A stretch of 17,637 nucleotides of DNA from F23-B02 sp045642545 (GTDB lineage: Bacteria > Bacillota > Clostridia > Oscillospirales > Oscillospiraceae): NCBI GenBank assembly GCA_045642545.1, contig JAZUJB010000098.1:1-17637 (forward strand), given 5' to 3'. The position numbers and the translations under genes were made by a program. The notes beneath the pieces were generated by a model. That model had not been told where the DNA came from and searched no databases. It was given only the letters and a program-made list of their open reading frames with translations. Below, one piece after another: positions 8,501-14,914 of the stretch; the first letter of the stretch is position 1; each line of letters starts with the position of its first letter.

Positions 8501-9737
8501 CCCGAAGCTTGCGCGGCAGCAGATTATTAGCTGCTGTGCGCATCAGTACCTTGAGGGTGATGTCATGCACTGGTGGCACTCGATGCCCGACGGTGAAAAG
8601 GGTGTCCGCACCCGTTGCTCAGACGATATGCTATGGCTTGTATGGGCGCTGTGCGAGTATGTTGAAAAGACGGGCGATACTGACATCTGCTCCGAGCTTG
8701 TATATTATGTAAACTCAAAGCCTCTTGAAGTACACGAGGCAGACAGATACGAGACTCCCCTGCGCTCAGACCTTGCCGAAACCGTTCTGGAGCACGCAAG
8801 GCGCGCAGTTGATTGCTGCGCAAATCGCGGCACGGGTACGCACGGACTTCTGCTGTTCGGCAGCGGCGACTGGAACGACGGCATGGACAGAATCGGCGGT
8901 GAAAGCGTCTGGCTCAGCTGGTTTTTCGCTCACACCGTTAAGCGGTTTGCGGACTTGCTTGTTATGTTATGTCAACCAAATTCGGACGACTGCCGCGCAA
9001 AGGCAGCCGCCTGCGGAAAGGCTGCCGACAACGCATGGGACGGCAGTTGGTATCTTCGCGGATACTGGCCCGACGGGCAGGCCCTCGGCTCAAAAGACTG
9101 CAGCTGCTGCCGCATAGACTCAATTGCGCAAAGCTGGGCGGTTATGTGCAGCGAGGCATCAAACAGCCGCGTTGATATGGCGCTTGACAGCGCGCTTGCC
9201 GAGCTTTACGACCGCGAAAACGGGATTATAAAGCTCTTCACTCCACCGTTTTACGGCTCGGAGCGCGACCCCGGATATATTCAGAGCTACGGCCCGGGCT
9301 TCAGAGAAAACGGAGGTCAGTACACTCACGCGGCTATCTGGCTTGCAATGGCGTGTCTGCGCACCGGGCGTGTAAACGACGGCTATGGTATTCTGTGCGA
9401 CCTTTTGCCCGAAAGTCACGACTTAAAGCGGTATATGGCAGAGCCGTTTGTGCTTGCCGCCGATGTTTATGGCTGCCCCGACCACATCGGTGAGGCAGGC
9501 TGGACATGGTACACGGGCTCGTCCGGCTGGTACTTCCGCGTTGTGTGCGAGGAGCTTCTCGGTCTGAAGCTGTGGTCGGGCGCACTTTATATCCGTCCCG
9601 CTCTGCCCGATAACTTCCCCGAGTGCAGGGTTAAATGGACAGACGGCAGCGGTAAAACGCACGATATTGTTATTTCACCCGAAGAAATTACGCTTGACGG
9701 CGAAAAATACGACGGAAAAGGTATACCATATAATTAA
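2514..9737 (+). CDS. cyclic beta-1,2-glucan synthase-like protein (GT84 + GH94 modules)
   Basis: This very large 2407-residue membrane protein has the layout of NdvB/ChvB/Cgs, which polymerise UDP-glucose into beta-1,2-glucan and cyclise it. Order: soluble N-terminal region (1-275, with CEWLLDNRY); membrane segments (about 281-316); GT84-type glycosyltransferase with DSD at 485-487, HDALEG (D599, E602) and RSHRWTRGDWQ at 630-640; further membrane segments (about 668-710, 726-760, 792-830); glycoamylase-like/cyclization region (about 850-1260, with GIAHRTSPTNIGL and MAHHLGM, H1200-H1201); then a C-terminal GH94 phosphorylase-like module. The last carries FRDQLQD (1982-1988), DDMLWL (2037-2042), SGDWNDGMDRIG (D2119, D2122; the DWND motif is where GH94 enzymes carry the catalytic acid), FRENGGQYTHAA (from 2263) and GEAGWTWYTG (from 2326). 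Alphaproteobacterial homologues are about 2700-2850 residues, so this one is compact. GGAGGT precedes the ATG. No confident promoter is visible. The glucan's fate is unknown; no NdvA-type exporter is nearby. Confidence 0.88.
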   Translation: MNTQGKYIENDRLIKLAQQTARLNKYTQSVPAKELISQLAGAVRDINTAYEKIEARFGTAASIPTACEWLLDNRYIAVREAKSAQSAFEREKHLRSSDSGLILLELCRALVNAGNGSVTEERCRLFLDGYQVVSVLPRKELYLFPAALRAALIIRLAGLCNELLTTNTPEELTDGIAAAFTSLRLVGGLDMQQLLESVDISEKLLMSDPSGVYPEMDDVSRAYYRERLSALARANSMEEHYLARHIIKLCNQAQGDARHVGYHLFVKPAGKSIKTRSGAGYIAANVLLTLFLSLLCGFLSHSVVAALLLVLPISELTKNLLDYIILLSVEPRRLPRLELKNGVPDDAKTVCVISALITGKDSAQKLARRLEEFSLTNRRCGKNLMFGILADLPEADTAVSANDAELTDAAQAAINELNERYGGGFYLFTRPRTEDTARHRFSGFERKRGAVLALAALLCGKDSELQVSAGDALRLEGAKYILTLDSDTTPTPDSISELIGAITHPLNRPRLDRQRGCVTSGHGIIHPRMSYELSSVGATDFSRIFAGVGGTEPYSSLCGEIYMDLFDRGGFSGKGIIDAEALYVCSREHLPDGLVLSHDALEGAYLRGGYMSDTEFTDSFPSTPVAYYRRSHRWTRGDWQNAGWIFTRESEIPDIERFRLFDSLRRSLVAPLTFAAILLGLMLTEHGLALAAWAALLALASRLLIALTELGTSRTTDTQIKYHSRLLKGVCAAFVQTVLRLFLLPYEAWICISAAATALWRMGVSHKNLLEWETAAQSELKKRSIASYYRNMWFAPLAGLVLIAFATGFFARAVGFLWLIAPLAALLLTFPAKPAKELSEENRAFLLECAGEIWAYFERFCSPEDNYLPPDNYQEQPPVGIAHRTSPTNIGLALVSAMCALDLGIDKNGKAFEIINNMLTSLERMPRFYGHFCNWYDTRTLRCLEPRYISTVDSGNLYASLLTLKNGLTEHKRPELAARVERLMEPMDFSILYDKSRRLFTIGIDLEKNAPSQSYYDLMASEARLTSYLAVAKGDVPRRHWRRLSRAMRSCGGYQGMASWTGTMFEYLMPELFLPLTRDSLLYETAKYCMYVQKRRRSESKLWGISESAFFSLDPALNYRYKAHGCAQLALKRGQNSELVISPYSSFLALLIEPEAAISNLHRLENAGARGRFGFIEAIDFTPSRCRSAEGERVRCYMAHHLGMSMLAIANCLSDGIVTRRFMADPAMHAYRGLLKEKLPVNAAVLKLGEGGFEKPQRIANQQWAKRGEDIDFENPHCAVLSNGVYNIMLTENGVAASTCGEMLIFRPPFRQTGEGHGAEMHIEYSDSRISLLPESDANGKFIWELSEITCSYTLSADRFDVKTSIAAAGSENGELRIVEINPKCEIEGAQLVFSFEPVLADCNDYVNHPAYWRLGMEAHTDGNCLILHRLPRGRQREVWLCLACDRKMSLRADRNGSLGFLSAPFVTASVALNLKAGERTGARFALCVGFTPDEAYTGAQHMLAIGPAEFGAMPSACASLMGMDARQVDSAMALIRPLWFRSAEKPFVSKKKLWQYGVSGDMPIIACPDRELNAETAEALTKQFCLLRSCGIFADLVLLTDEGGEYQRPVYSRVRDILAAHGLEALIGAHGGIRILPVSAGECILSSASVVIGRPAAERRTDRRYILPAATPRRSDCVPKYDYDDDGSFVFYVNRSLPPKVWANILTNGSFGYYATDCGSGNMWLKNAREMRINRWVNDPYAVLGPESLEYVCHSGRYSIFAASDGIPCRVRYSFGYAVWEKSFGSTGIRCTAFVPCDVDARVFIIEVCGNVTGQLAWKTELQLADSEDDYLGVGISYVNSMFKATNTRSAIPDLEFKAAVSEQVLGWTCDLFSWQRGEFDGKTDNLSAPVFGAVFNCQPVSVIVCGCCEDSKLLDLCKPDIAKQALEKVKASWLRELKKLSFAGAAPFVHYLNGWAVYQTVACRLMGRCSVYQSGGAFGFRDQLQDAVNMLLVSPKLARQQIISCCAHQYLEGDVMHWWHSMPDGEKGVRTRCSDDMLWLVWALCEYVEKTGDTDICSELVYYVNSKPLEVHEADRYETPLRSDLAETVLEHARRAVDCCANRGTGTHGLLLFGSGDWNDGMDRIGGESVWLSWFFAHTVKRFADLLVMLCQPNSDDCRAKAAACGKAADNAWDGSWYLRGYWPDGQALGSKDCSCCRIDSIAQSWAVMCSEASNSRVDMALDSALAELYDRENGIIKLFTPPFYGSERDPGYIQSYGPGFRENGGQYTHAAIWLAMACLRTGRVNDGYGILCDLLPESHDLKRYMAEPFVLAADVYGCPDHIGEAGWTWYTGSSGWYFRVVCEELLGLKLWSGALYIRPALPDNFPECRVKWTDGSGKTHDIVISPEEITLDGEKYDGKGIPYN

Positions 9738-9741
9738 AAAG

Positions 9742-9752
9742 TGTGCTATACT
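9742..9752 (+). promoter_or_regulatory. extended -10 promoter of ymfF-ymfH-lgt operon
   Basis: TGTGCTATACT fits the Gram-positive extended -10 pattern TRTGN-TATAAT with one mismatch. It lies just after the stop of the glucan synthase gene and about 40 bases before the ymfF start. No good -35 box is present (TACCAT at the 17-base spacing), which extended -10 promoters tolerate. No terminator separates it from the upstream gene, so readthrough is also possible. Confidence 0.5.
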
Positions 9753-9791
9753 GGTTTATTATCTGAAATCTACTGTGAAGGAGGCTTCCTG

Positions 9792-11099
9792 ATGGAAACC
9801 GTCAGAACAGAAATTATCCCCGGCGTATGGCTCACCGCCCTGCGCAGTGACAAATTCAAAACCGGCTGCATGAGCATTAATCTGCTCACTCAGCTTGACC
9901 GCGAGAATGCCGCACTCAATGCCATCACGGCTTTTGTGCTTCGCCGCGGCACAAGGTATCATCCCGATATGGAGTCCATCGCTTCGGAGCTTGATGAGCT
10001 TTACGGCACGGGAATTGAGCCCATTGTCCGCAAAATCGGCGAAATTCAGTGCATCGGCTTTTACTCCAGCTTCCCCGATGACAAGTATCTGCCTGCAGGC
10101 AGCAGCGTTTTCGAGCAGACAGCAAATCTCATCTGCGAGATGCTGCTTTCGCCCAACACCAAGGGCGGTCTGTTCCTGCCGAAGTATGTTGAGAGCGAAA
10201 AGGAAAAGCTGCTTGAAACCATCCGCAGCAGACTGAACAACAAGCGCTCTTACTCGATATACCGCCTGCTTGAGCAGATGTGCTGCTACGAGGACTATGC
10301 GGTATCGCGTTTCGGCACAGAGGATACCGCCGAGGGCATTTACTATCAGAAGCTGACAAAGCACTACCGCAACCTCATTGCGACAAGCCCCGTTGAGATT
10401 TTCTACTGCGGCAGCATGGACGGTGAAAAGGTTGCGCAGATTCTTGCCGACGCTCTGTGCGGTATGCCCAGAGGCGAGATTGACTACGAAATCGGCACCG
10501 ACATTCGCATGAACACTGTCGAGGAGTCTGTGCGTATGTTTGAGGAAGAGATGAATGTAACCCAGGGCAAGCTGTGCATGGGCTTCCGCCTCGGTGACTG
10601 CATGGATGAGCCCGACTTTGCGTCAATCTATGTATTCAACGCGGTTTACGGCGGCTGCGTTACCTCAAAGCTGTTTATGAATGTGCGCGAACGCCTTTCT
10701 CTTTGCTATTACGCAAGCTCCATTGTCGACACCCACAAGGGTCTTATGCTTGTATCCTCAGGCGTTGATTTTGACAAGGTTGAGCAGGCAAAGGCTGAAA
10801 TTCTCGCACAGCTTGAGGCTGTCAGAAGCGGCGATATCACCGACGAGGAGCTTGAGGCTGCAAAGCGCAGCGTAGCCTCCGACCTGCGCGCCTGCCTTGA
10901 TTCGCAGGGCGAGCTTGAGGGCTTTTACCTTGCAAACACCATTGAAGGACTTGACTTTACTCCCGACGAGCTTGCAGCCCTTGTTGAAGATGTAAGCCGC
11001 GAGGATGTAGTTGAAATCGCGGAAAGCGTTGTGCTTGACGCAATCTATTTCCTGCGCGGAGCAGATGACGAGGAGGAAGGAGAAGACGATGAACTGTAA
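9792..11099 (+). CDS. ymfF: M16-family protein YmfF-like, catalytically degenerate
   Basis: This 435-residue protein has the two-lobed M16 (pitrilysin-type) fold signature of the YmfF family. The region that would hold the zinc motif reads LNAITAFVLRRGT, then ESIASELDELYGT, with no HxxEH. It is therefore expected to be the non-catalytic partner of YmfH. In Bacillus subtilis ymfF and ymfH are needed for the 5-aminopentanol modification of elongation factor P; their exact biochemical job is not settled. I chose this ATG because AAGGAGG stands seven bases upstream; the upstream in-frame start at 9741 has no RBS. The tail is very acidic (DDEEEGEDDEL). The gene overlaps ymfH by 11 bases. Confidence 0.85.
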   Translation: METVRTEIIPGVWLTALRSDKFKTGCMSINLLTQLDRENAALNAITAFVLRRGTRYHPDMESIASELDELYGTGIEPIVRKIGEIQCIGFYSSFPDDKYLPAGSSVFEQTANLICEMLLSPNTKGGLFLPKYVESEKEKLLETIRSRLNNKRSYSIYRLLEQMCCYEDYAVSRFGTEDTAEGIYYQKLTKHYRNLIATSPVEIFYCGSMDGEKVAQILADALCGMPRGEIDYEIGTDIRMNTVEESVRMFEEEMNVTQGKLCMGFRLGDCMDEPDFASIYVFNAVYGGCVTSKLFMNVRERLSLCYYASSIVDTHKGLMLVSSGVDFDKVEQAKAEILAQLEAVRSGDITDEELEAAKRSVASDLRACLDSQGELEGFYLANTIEGLDFTPDELAALVEDVSREDVVEIAESVVLDAIYFLRGADDEEEGEDDEL

Positions 11100-12375
11100 G
11101 CATTTTTCAAAAATCGGCGAAGCTCTGTACACCGGTATTCTCCCCAACGGACTGAGAATCAATGTTGTTACCAAGCCGGGCTTCAAGCTCTGCTATGCCG
11201 TATTTGCAACAAACTACGGCGGCGCTCACCGCAGATTTTTCCTAAACGGTCAGTGGCACGACACTCCCGCAGGCGTTGCGCATTTTCTCGAGCACAAGAT
11301 GTTTGATATGCCCGACGGTGACAATGCACTGAGCACTCTATCTGCAAACGGCGCTCAGCCCAATGCATTTACCTCAAGCGGTATGACCGCATACTACTTT
11401 GACTGCACCACGGGCTTTGAAGAAAACCTGCGTATGCTGCTGCGCTTTGTATCCACTCCCTATTTCACCGACGAAACCGTCGACAAGGAGCAGGGCATCA
11501 TCGGTCAGGAAATCGGCATGGTCGAGGACAGCGCAGGCTATGTTGTGTACAACCGCCTGATGCGTCTGCTGTACGAGCACAATCCCGTGCGCGACCAGGT
11601 TGCAGGCAGCGTTGAGAGCATTGCCGAGATTACCGCCGAAACTCTTTACAACTGCCATAGCGCATTCTATGCACCGTCAAATATGGTGCTTTGCGTTGCG
11701 GCCGACTGCGATCCCGAAAGAATTTACGCAATTGCCGAGGAAATACTCCCCAAGGACAGAGCCGAAATTCCCGTTGCCGACCTCGGTGAAAAGGAATCCG
11801 AGTTCCCGCTCGAGGCATACCACGAGGAAAAGATGGAGGTCTCCGCGCCGCAGTTTCTTATCGGCGCAAAGGTTACCCCCGCCGGCAAGGGCGAGGCTCT
11901 GCTGCGTCAGAAAATCGTTGCACAGCTTGCGCTGCGCACTCTATTCGGCTCCTCAGGCGATTTTTACAACCGTCTGTACTCCGAGGGCGTGCTGAACCGT
12001 GACTACGACTATGAAATTGACTACACTGCAGGCACGGCAACCATTATGCTCGGCGGCGAAAGCGCAGCTCCCGAGCGCGTTATAAAGGAAATCAGCGCTG
12101 CAATCGACGGCGTTCGTCAGAACGGTCTTGATATTGACGCATTCAACCGCGCCAAGAAGGCATCCTTCGGTGCAAGACTGCGCGGACTTGAGGACTTTGA
12201 CAGCATATGTATTTCGCTCGTAACCGGTCTTTTCGGCGACTACTGCACACTGGACAGCTTTGAGGTGCTTGAAAGCATCGATGTCAAGGAATGCGAGGAG
12301 TTTCTGACCACCTATATGGCTGCTGACAGACTTGCAATGAGCGTTATTTTACCGATTAACAGGGTGGCACAATGA
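11089..12375 (+). CDS. ymfH: M16-family zinc peptidase-like protein YmfH
   Basis: This 428-residue M16 protein carries the inverted zinc motif H65-F-L-E68-H69 in the context GVAHFLEHKMF. The expected downstream glutamates are in EQGIIGQEIGM (E134, and E141 as likely third zinc ligand), so it has what a metallopeptidase active site needs. With YmfF it probably forms the active/inactive heterodimer typical of M16B pairs. In B. subtilis the pair is tied to EF-P aminopentanol modification; the substrate is unclear. The start is set by AGGAGGAAGGAG just upstream inside the end of ymfF. The stop overlaps the lgt start as ATGA, so all three genes are translationally coupled. Confidence 0.88.
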   Translation: MNCKHFSKIGEALYTGILPNGLRINVVTKPGFKLCYAVFATNYGGAHRRFFLNGQWHDTPAGVAHFLEHKMFDMPDGDNALSTLSANGAQPNAFTSSGMTAYYFDCTTGFEENLRMLLRFVSTPYFTDETVDKEQGIIGQEIGMVEDSAGYVVYNRLMRLLYEHNPVRDQVAGSVESIAEITAETLYNCHSAFYAPSNMVLCVAADCDPERIYAIAEEILPKDRAEIPVADLGEKESEFPLEAYHEEKMEVSAPQFLIGAKVTPAGKGEALLRQKIVAQLALRTLFGSSGDFYNRLYSEGVLNRDYDYEIDYTAGTATIMLGGESAAPERVIKEISAAIDGVRQNGLDIDAFNRAKKASFGARLRGLEDFDSICISLVTGLFGDYCTLDSFEVLESIDVKECEEFLTTYMAADRLAMSVILPINRVAQ

Positions 12376-13238
12376 ACGAAGTAGTATCAACAATGATGAG
12401 AAACGCCGAAATAAGCTTCCCGATGTTCGGGGATTGGCACATCAATCCCCCGTTCAGCTTCAATCTTTTCGGTCTTGAGGTTTATTTCTACGGCGCAATA
12501 ATCGCTCTCGGCTTTGTTCTTGCCGCTATGTACTGCGCGCACCGCGCAAGTGAATTCGGCCTCAAGGCCGATGACCTGTACGAGCTTGTTATTTGGCTCA
12601 TTCCGATTTGCATTGTCGGCTCAAGACTATACTATGTTCTGTTCAAGCTTGACTATTTCCTTGCAAATCCTAACAAGATATTTGCCGTGCGCGATGGCGG
12701 CCTTGCCATCTACGGCGGCATAATCGCAGGCATTATCACCGCCTATTTCTGGTGCAGAGCAAAGAAATTCCGTATGCTCGCTGTTGCAGACCTCACCGCC
12801 TTCGGCCTGCTTATCGGACAGTCCGTCGGTCGCTGGGGCAACTTCATTAACCGCGAGGCCTTCGGCGGTATCACCGATGTTTTCTGCCGCATGGGACTGA
12901 CCTCGCCTAACGGTCAAACCATATATGTTCACCCGACCTTCCTTTACGAAAGTCTGTGGAATTTCATAGGCTTTATCGCGCTGCACATCTGGTCAAAAAA
13001 GGGCAGGCGCAAATATGACGGTCAGATTTTCTGGCTGTACATATTATGGTACGGACTGGGCAGAGCGTGGGTTGAAGGTCTGCGCACCGACAGTCTGTAT
13101 ATCGGCTCAAGCGATATCCGCGTTTCGCAGCTTTTAGCCGCGATTAGCGCAGGTGCCGCACTCGTTGTGCTGATAGTCAACGCCCGCAAGGAGCATAAGC
13201 CCGAGGATTTGTTCGTTAACAGAGCAGAAGGAGCGTAA
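12372..13238 (+). CDS. lgt: prolipoprotein diacylglyceryl transferase Lgt
   Basis: Lgt moves diacylglycerol from phosphatidylglycerol to the lipobox cysteine of prelipoproteins, the first step of lipoprotein maturation in the membrane. This 288-residue protein has about seven hydrophobic segments. It contains the family signature GRWGNFINREAFG (R154, N157, N160, E162), the GGLAIYGG loop (109-116) and GRAWVEGLRTD near the C terminus (R231, R238). At the position of the E. coli histidine 103 (FHGG) there is Tyr114. The start overlaps the ymfH stop by four bases (ATGA), and the only RBS-like sequence is a weak GGGTGG, so reinitiation is likely. Length is normal. Confidence 0.96.
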   Translation: MNEVVSTMMRNAEISFPMFGDWHINPPFSFNLFGLEVYFYGAIIALGFVLAAMYCAHRASEFGLKADDLYELVIWLIPICIVGSRLYYVLFKLDYFLANPNKIFAVRDGGLAIYGGIIAGIITAYFWCRAKKFRMLAVADLTAFGLLIGQSVGRWGNFINREAFGGITDVFCRMGLTSPNGQTIYVHPTFLYESLWNFIGFIALHIWSKKGRRKYDGQIFWLYILWYGLGRAWVEGLRTDSLYIGSSDIRVSQLLAAISAGAALVVLIVNARKEHKPEDLFVNRAEGA

Positions 13239-13239
13239 T

Positions 13240-13629
13240 ATGGCAGATTACAAAAGCATGATTAAGGGCACAATCAATGCTGTCGGCAAAAAGGCCAAGG
13301 AAATTGTGGACAGCGGCGCAATGAAGGACGCATACGACCGCGGCACTACAACAGCAAGATGCTACGCAAACATTGCAAAGCTCAATCTTCAGATTAACGG
13401 CGAGCTTGAGGAGCAGAAAAAGGTTTTCATAGAAATCGGCAGAATGTATTACGACCAGAATCGCGACTGCCCCGAGGGTAAGTTTGCTACACTGTTCGAT
13501 GAACTTCAGGAAAGCGATACGAAAATCGAGCTTATGCGCGCCGAGCTTGAGGCTGCCAAGGCGGCGGTTGAAGCTTCAAAAGATGCAAAATACTCCGCTC
13601 CGAAGCTGCCCGACAGCATCGACGATTAG
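13240..13629 (+). CDS. hypothetical 129-aa coiled-coil protein
   Basis: I do not recognise a named family. The protein begins with a short basic helix (MADYKSMIKGTINAVGKKAK) and then has a long heptad-like region, about residues 45-112. This includes the segment KLNLQINGELEEQKKVFIEI, the sequence GRMYYDQN, and a C-terminal acidic helix ending in PDSIDD. There is no signal peptide, membrane segment or cysteine pair. The segment resembles the helical part of small Clostridial proteins that often end in a zinc ribbon, but no zinc ribbon is present. GAAGGAG precedes the ATG, which starts one base after the lgt stop. It is the last gene of the operon before a strong terminator. Confidence 0.85.
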   Translation: MADYKSMIKGTINAVGKKAKEIVDSGAMKDAYDRGTTTARCYANIAKLNLQINGELEEQKKVFIEIGRMYYDQNRDCPEGKFATLFDELQESDTKIELMRAELEAAKAAVEASKDAKYSAPKLPDSIDD

Positions 13630-13630
13630 C

Positions 13631-13666
13631 AAAAAAATCCCTGACTTTACAGTCAGGGATTTTTTT
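13631..13666. terminator. bidirectional rho-independent terminator
   Basis: A ten-base perfect stem (ATCCCTGACT and AGTCAGGGAT, loop TTAC) is flanked by a run of six A on one side and six T on the other, so it works in both directions. It ends the lgt operon on the plus strand and the GH25 gene on the minus strand. The TAA stop of the GH25 gene lies inside its T tract. Confidence 0.93.
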
Positions 13667-14537
13667 ATTTAATGAACATCATATCCATATCGCAGTCGTG
13701 GTCAATGCCGTCAACCGCACCCTTGAAGCTGTACTGCCACATTGAGTGCGCGTAATAGAAATACGGATAATTGCCGATGCTTGAGTTCCATATGGTGTAA
13801 TCGCTGAGTCTTAAAAGCGTGTAGCCGTAATAGCCCGTTTCGGAATAGACATACACGCCGGCGTCAAAGCCGAGTGCCTCCGTTTCCTCGCAGAATGCAA
13901 CGGCGCAGTCGGTAAGTGCGGCACCGCCGAGGTCATAGGTTCTTGACTCGGAGTCGGATACGCGCTCCCAATCAAAGAAAACGGGCAGTTCAAGTTCGGT
14001 ATCACCTATAAGCTGCGCTGTGTACCTTGCCTCCTCGCGCGCCTCGTCCTCGGTAACCGCCTGCGAGAAGAAGTAAACGCCGACCTTGAGTCCCGCAGCC
14101 TTTGCGCCCTCAAGATTTTTTGCAAAGCAGTCATCGGTAAACAGCTCGCCGCTGCCGTAATATCTGCCGCCTGCGCGGATAATCGCAAAGCGAATGCCGC
14201 TGTCATACACGGCCTGCCAGTCAATGTCGCCCTGATACTGCGAAACATCAACGCCGCGGATTGCCTTGAATTCGCCGCCGACATAGGTAGGTCTGCCCTC
14301 CTCGTCAAGTGCGAAGTCATCGGAGGTAAGCGTGTTTTTCTCAACGCCGCTTTCGGGGACTACCCACACATATGTATCGCCGTTAAACACCTGAACCTGC
14401 CCGTAATGCGCATCTGAGCTTACTTCAAGGCGGTGCATTCTGTAGGACTTCATAACCAAAACCCCAAGCGCCATCACGAACAGTGCAAGTAATATTATAT
14501 GTATAGGTTTATTTTTCTTTTTCTTTTTAGTTTTCAC
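13665..14537 (-). CDS. membrane-anchored GH25 lysozyme-like muramidase
   Basis: GH25 enzymes cut the beta-1,4 bond between N-acetylmuramic acid and N-acetylglucosamine in peptidoglycan. The 290-residue protein starts with a lysine-rich stretch and one hydrophobic segment (about 11-29) with no clear signal peptidase site, so it is probably anchored with its catalytic part outside. Residues 30-92 form a linker without recognised domain. The GH25 domain (93-290) shows GVDVSQYQGDIDW (D97), FAIIRAGG, GVYFFSQA, the catalytic FFDWE (D189, E191), and WQYS...VDGIDHDCDMD near the end. The start is GTG with AAAGGAG six bases upstream. The active-site residues are present. Its cellular role (wall remodelling or growth) is inferred. 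Confidence 0.93.
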   Translation of the reverse strand: MKTKKKKKNKPIHIILLALFVMALGVLVMKSYRMHRLEVSSDAHYGQVQVFNGDTYVWVVPESGVEKNTLTSDDFALDEEGRPTYVGGEFKAIRGVDVSQYQGDIDWQAVYDSGIRFAIIRAGGRYYGSGELFTDDCFAKNLEGAKAAGLKVGVYFFSQAVTEDEAREEARYTAQLIGDTELELPVFFDWERVSDSESRTYDLGGAALTDCAVAFCEETEALGFDAGVYVYSETGYYGYTLLRLSDYTIWNSSIGNYPYFYYAHSMWQYSFKGAVDGIDHDCDMDMMFIK

Positions 14538-14562
14538 GCCATGCTCCTTTCAGCACGGCACG

Positions 14563-14591
14563 AGTATATCACACTTTGCTCCTTGCGTAAA
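14563..14591 (-). promoter_or_regulatory. probable promoter of GH25 gene
   Basis: On the minus strand, TTTACG (14591-14586), a 17-base spacer and TATACT (14568-14563) are preceded by TGTGA, giving an extended -10 TGTGATATACT. It lies in the 59-base gap after the sigma-like gene and about 25 bases before the GTG start. The -35 box matches only four of six bases. Confidence 0.5.
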
Positions 14592-14596
14592 CCGCA

Positions 14597-14914
14597 TTAA
14601 TCCTCTACTGCGTCAATCAGCGCCCGGCCGCCGTAGCGCAGGCAGTTTTTAAGGCGGCTTCTGCCGCGCTTGATTGTGCGGCTTACGCTCGAAATGTGCA
14701 GCCCGAGCTCGTCGGCAATATCCTGCATGCGCATCTGCTCAAGGTAGTACATATACACAAGCTGCTTCTGACGGGCAGTGAGGTCGTTGTCTATTGCCCT
14801 GCGTACCGCACCTGCCATTCCGCCGTCATCGCTCGACTCAACTATTTTGATAAACTGGCGGAGCGCCTTATACTCGGACTCCTTAGCAAACATATTCAGC
14901 TTCTTTTCCTGCAT
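14597..14914 (-). CDS. small sigma-70 region 4-like DNA-binding protein
   Basis: This 105-residue protein has a charged N-terminal helix and then a sigma-70 region 4 (about residues 44-92). LTARQKQLVYMYYLEQ is followed by the helix-turn-helix MQDIADELGLHISSVSRTIK (63-82) and a basic tail. Region 2, needed for core-polymerase binding and promoter melting by a true sigma factor, is absent, so it may be a regulator rather than a free-standing sigma factor. GGAG sits directly against two earlier in-frame ATGs (14923 and 14920); the ATG used here has a nine-base spacer and is the best start. It overlaps the 80-aa gene upstream by 32 bases. Targets are unknown. Confidence 0.8.
   Translation of the reverse strand: MQEKKLNMFAKESEYKALRQFIKIVESSDDGGMAGAVRRAIDNDLTARQKQLVYMYYLEQMRMQDIADELGLHISSVSRTIKRGRSRLKNCLRYGGRALIDAVED

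Noticed and set aside
9741..9791. Upstream start for ymfF
   Set aside because: No RBS before it and it overlaps the extended -10 promoter; AAGGAGG clearly serves the ATG at 9792.
11011..11088. Upstream start for ymfH deep inside ymfF
   Set aside because: Would add 26 residues encoded by the ymfF frame region and by the RBS AGGAGGAAGGAG; the ATG at 11089 is the natural start and gives the family's usual length.
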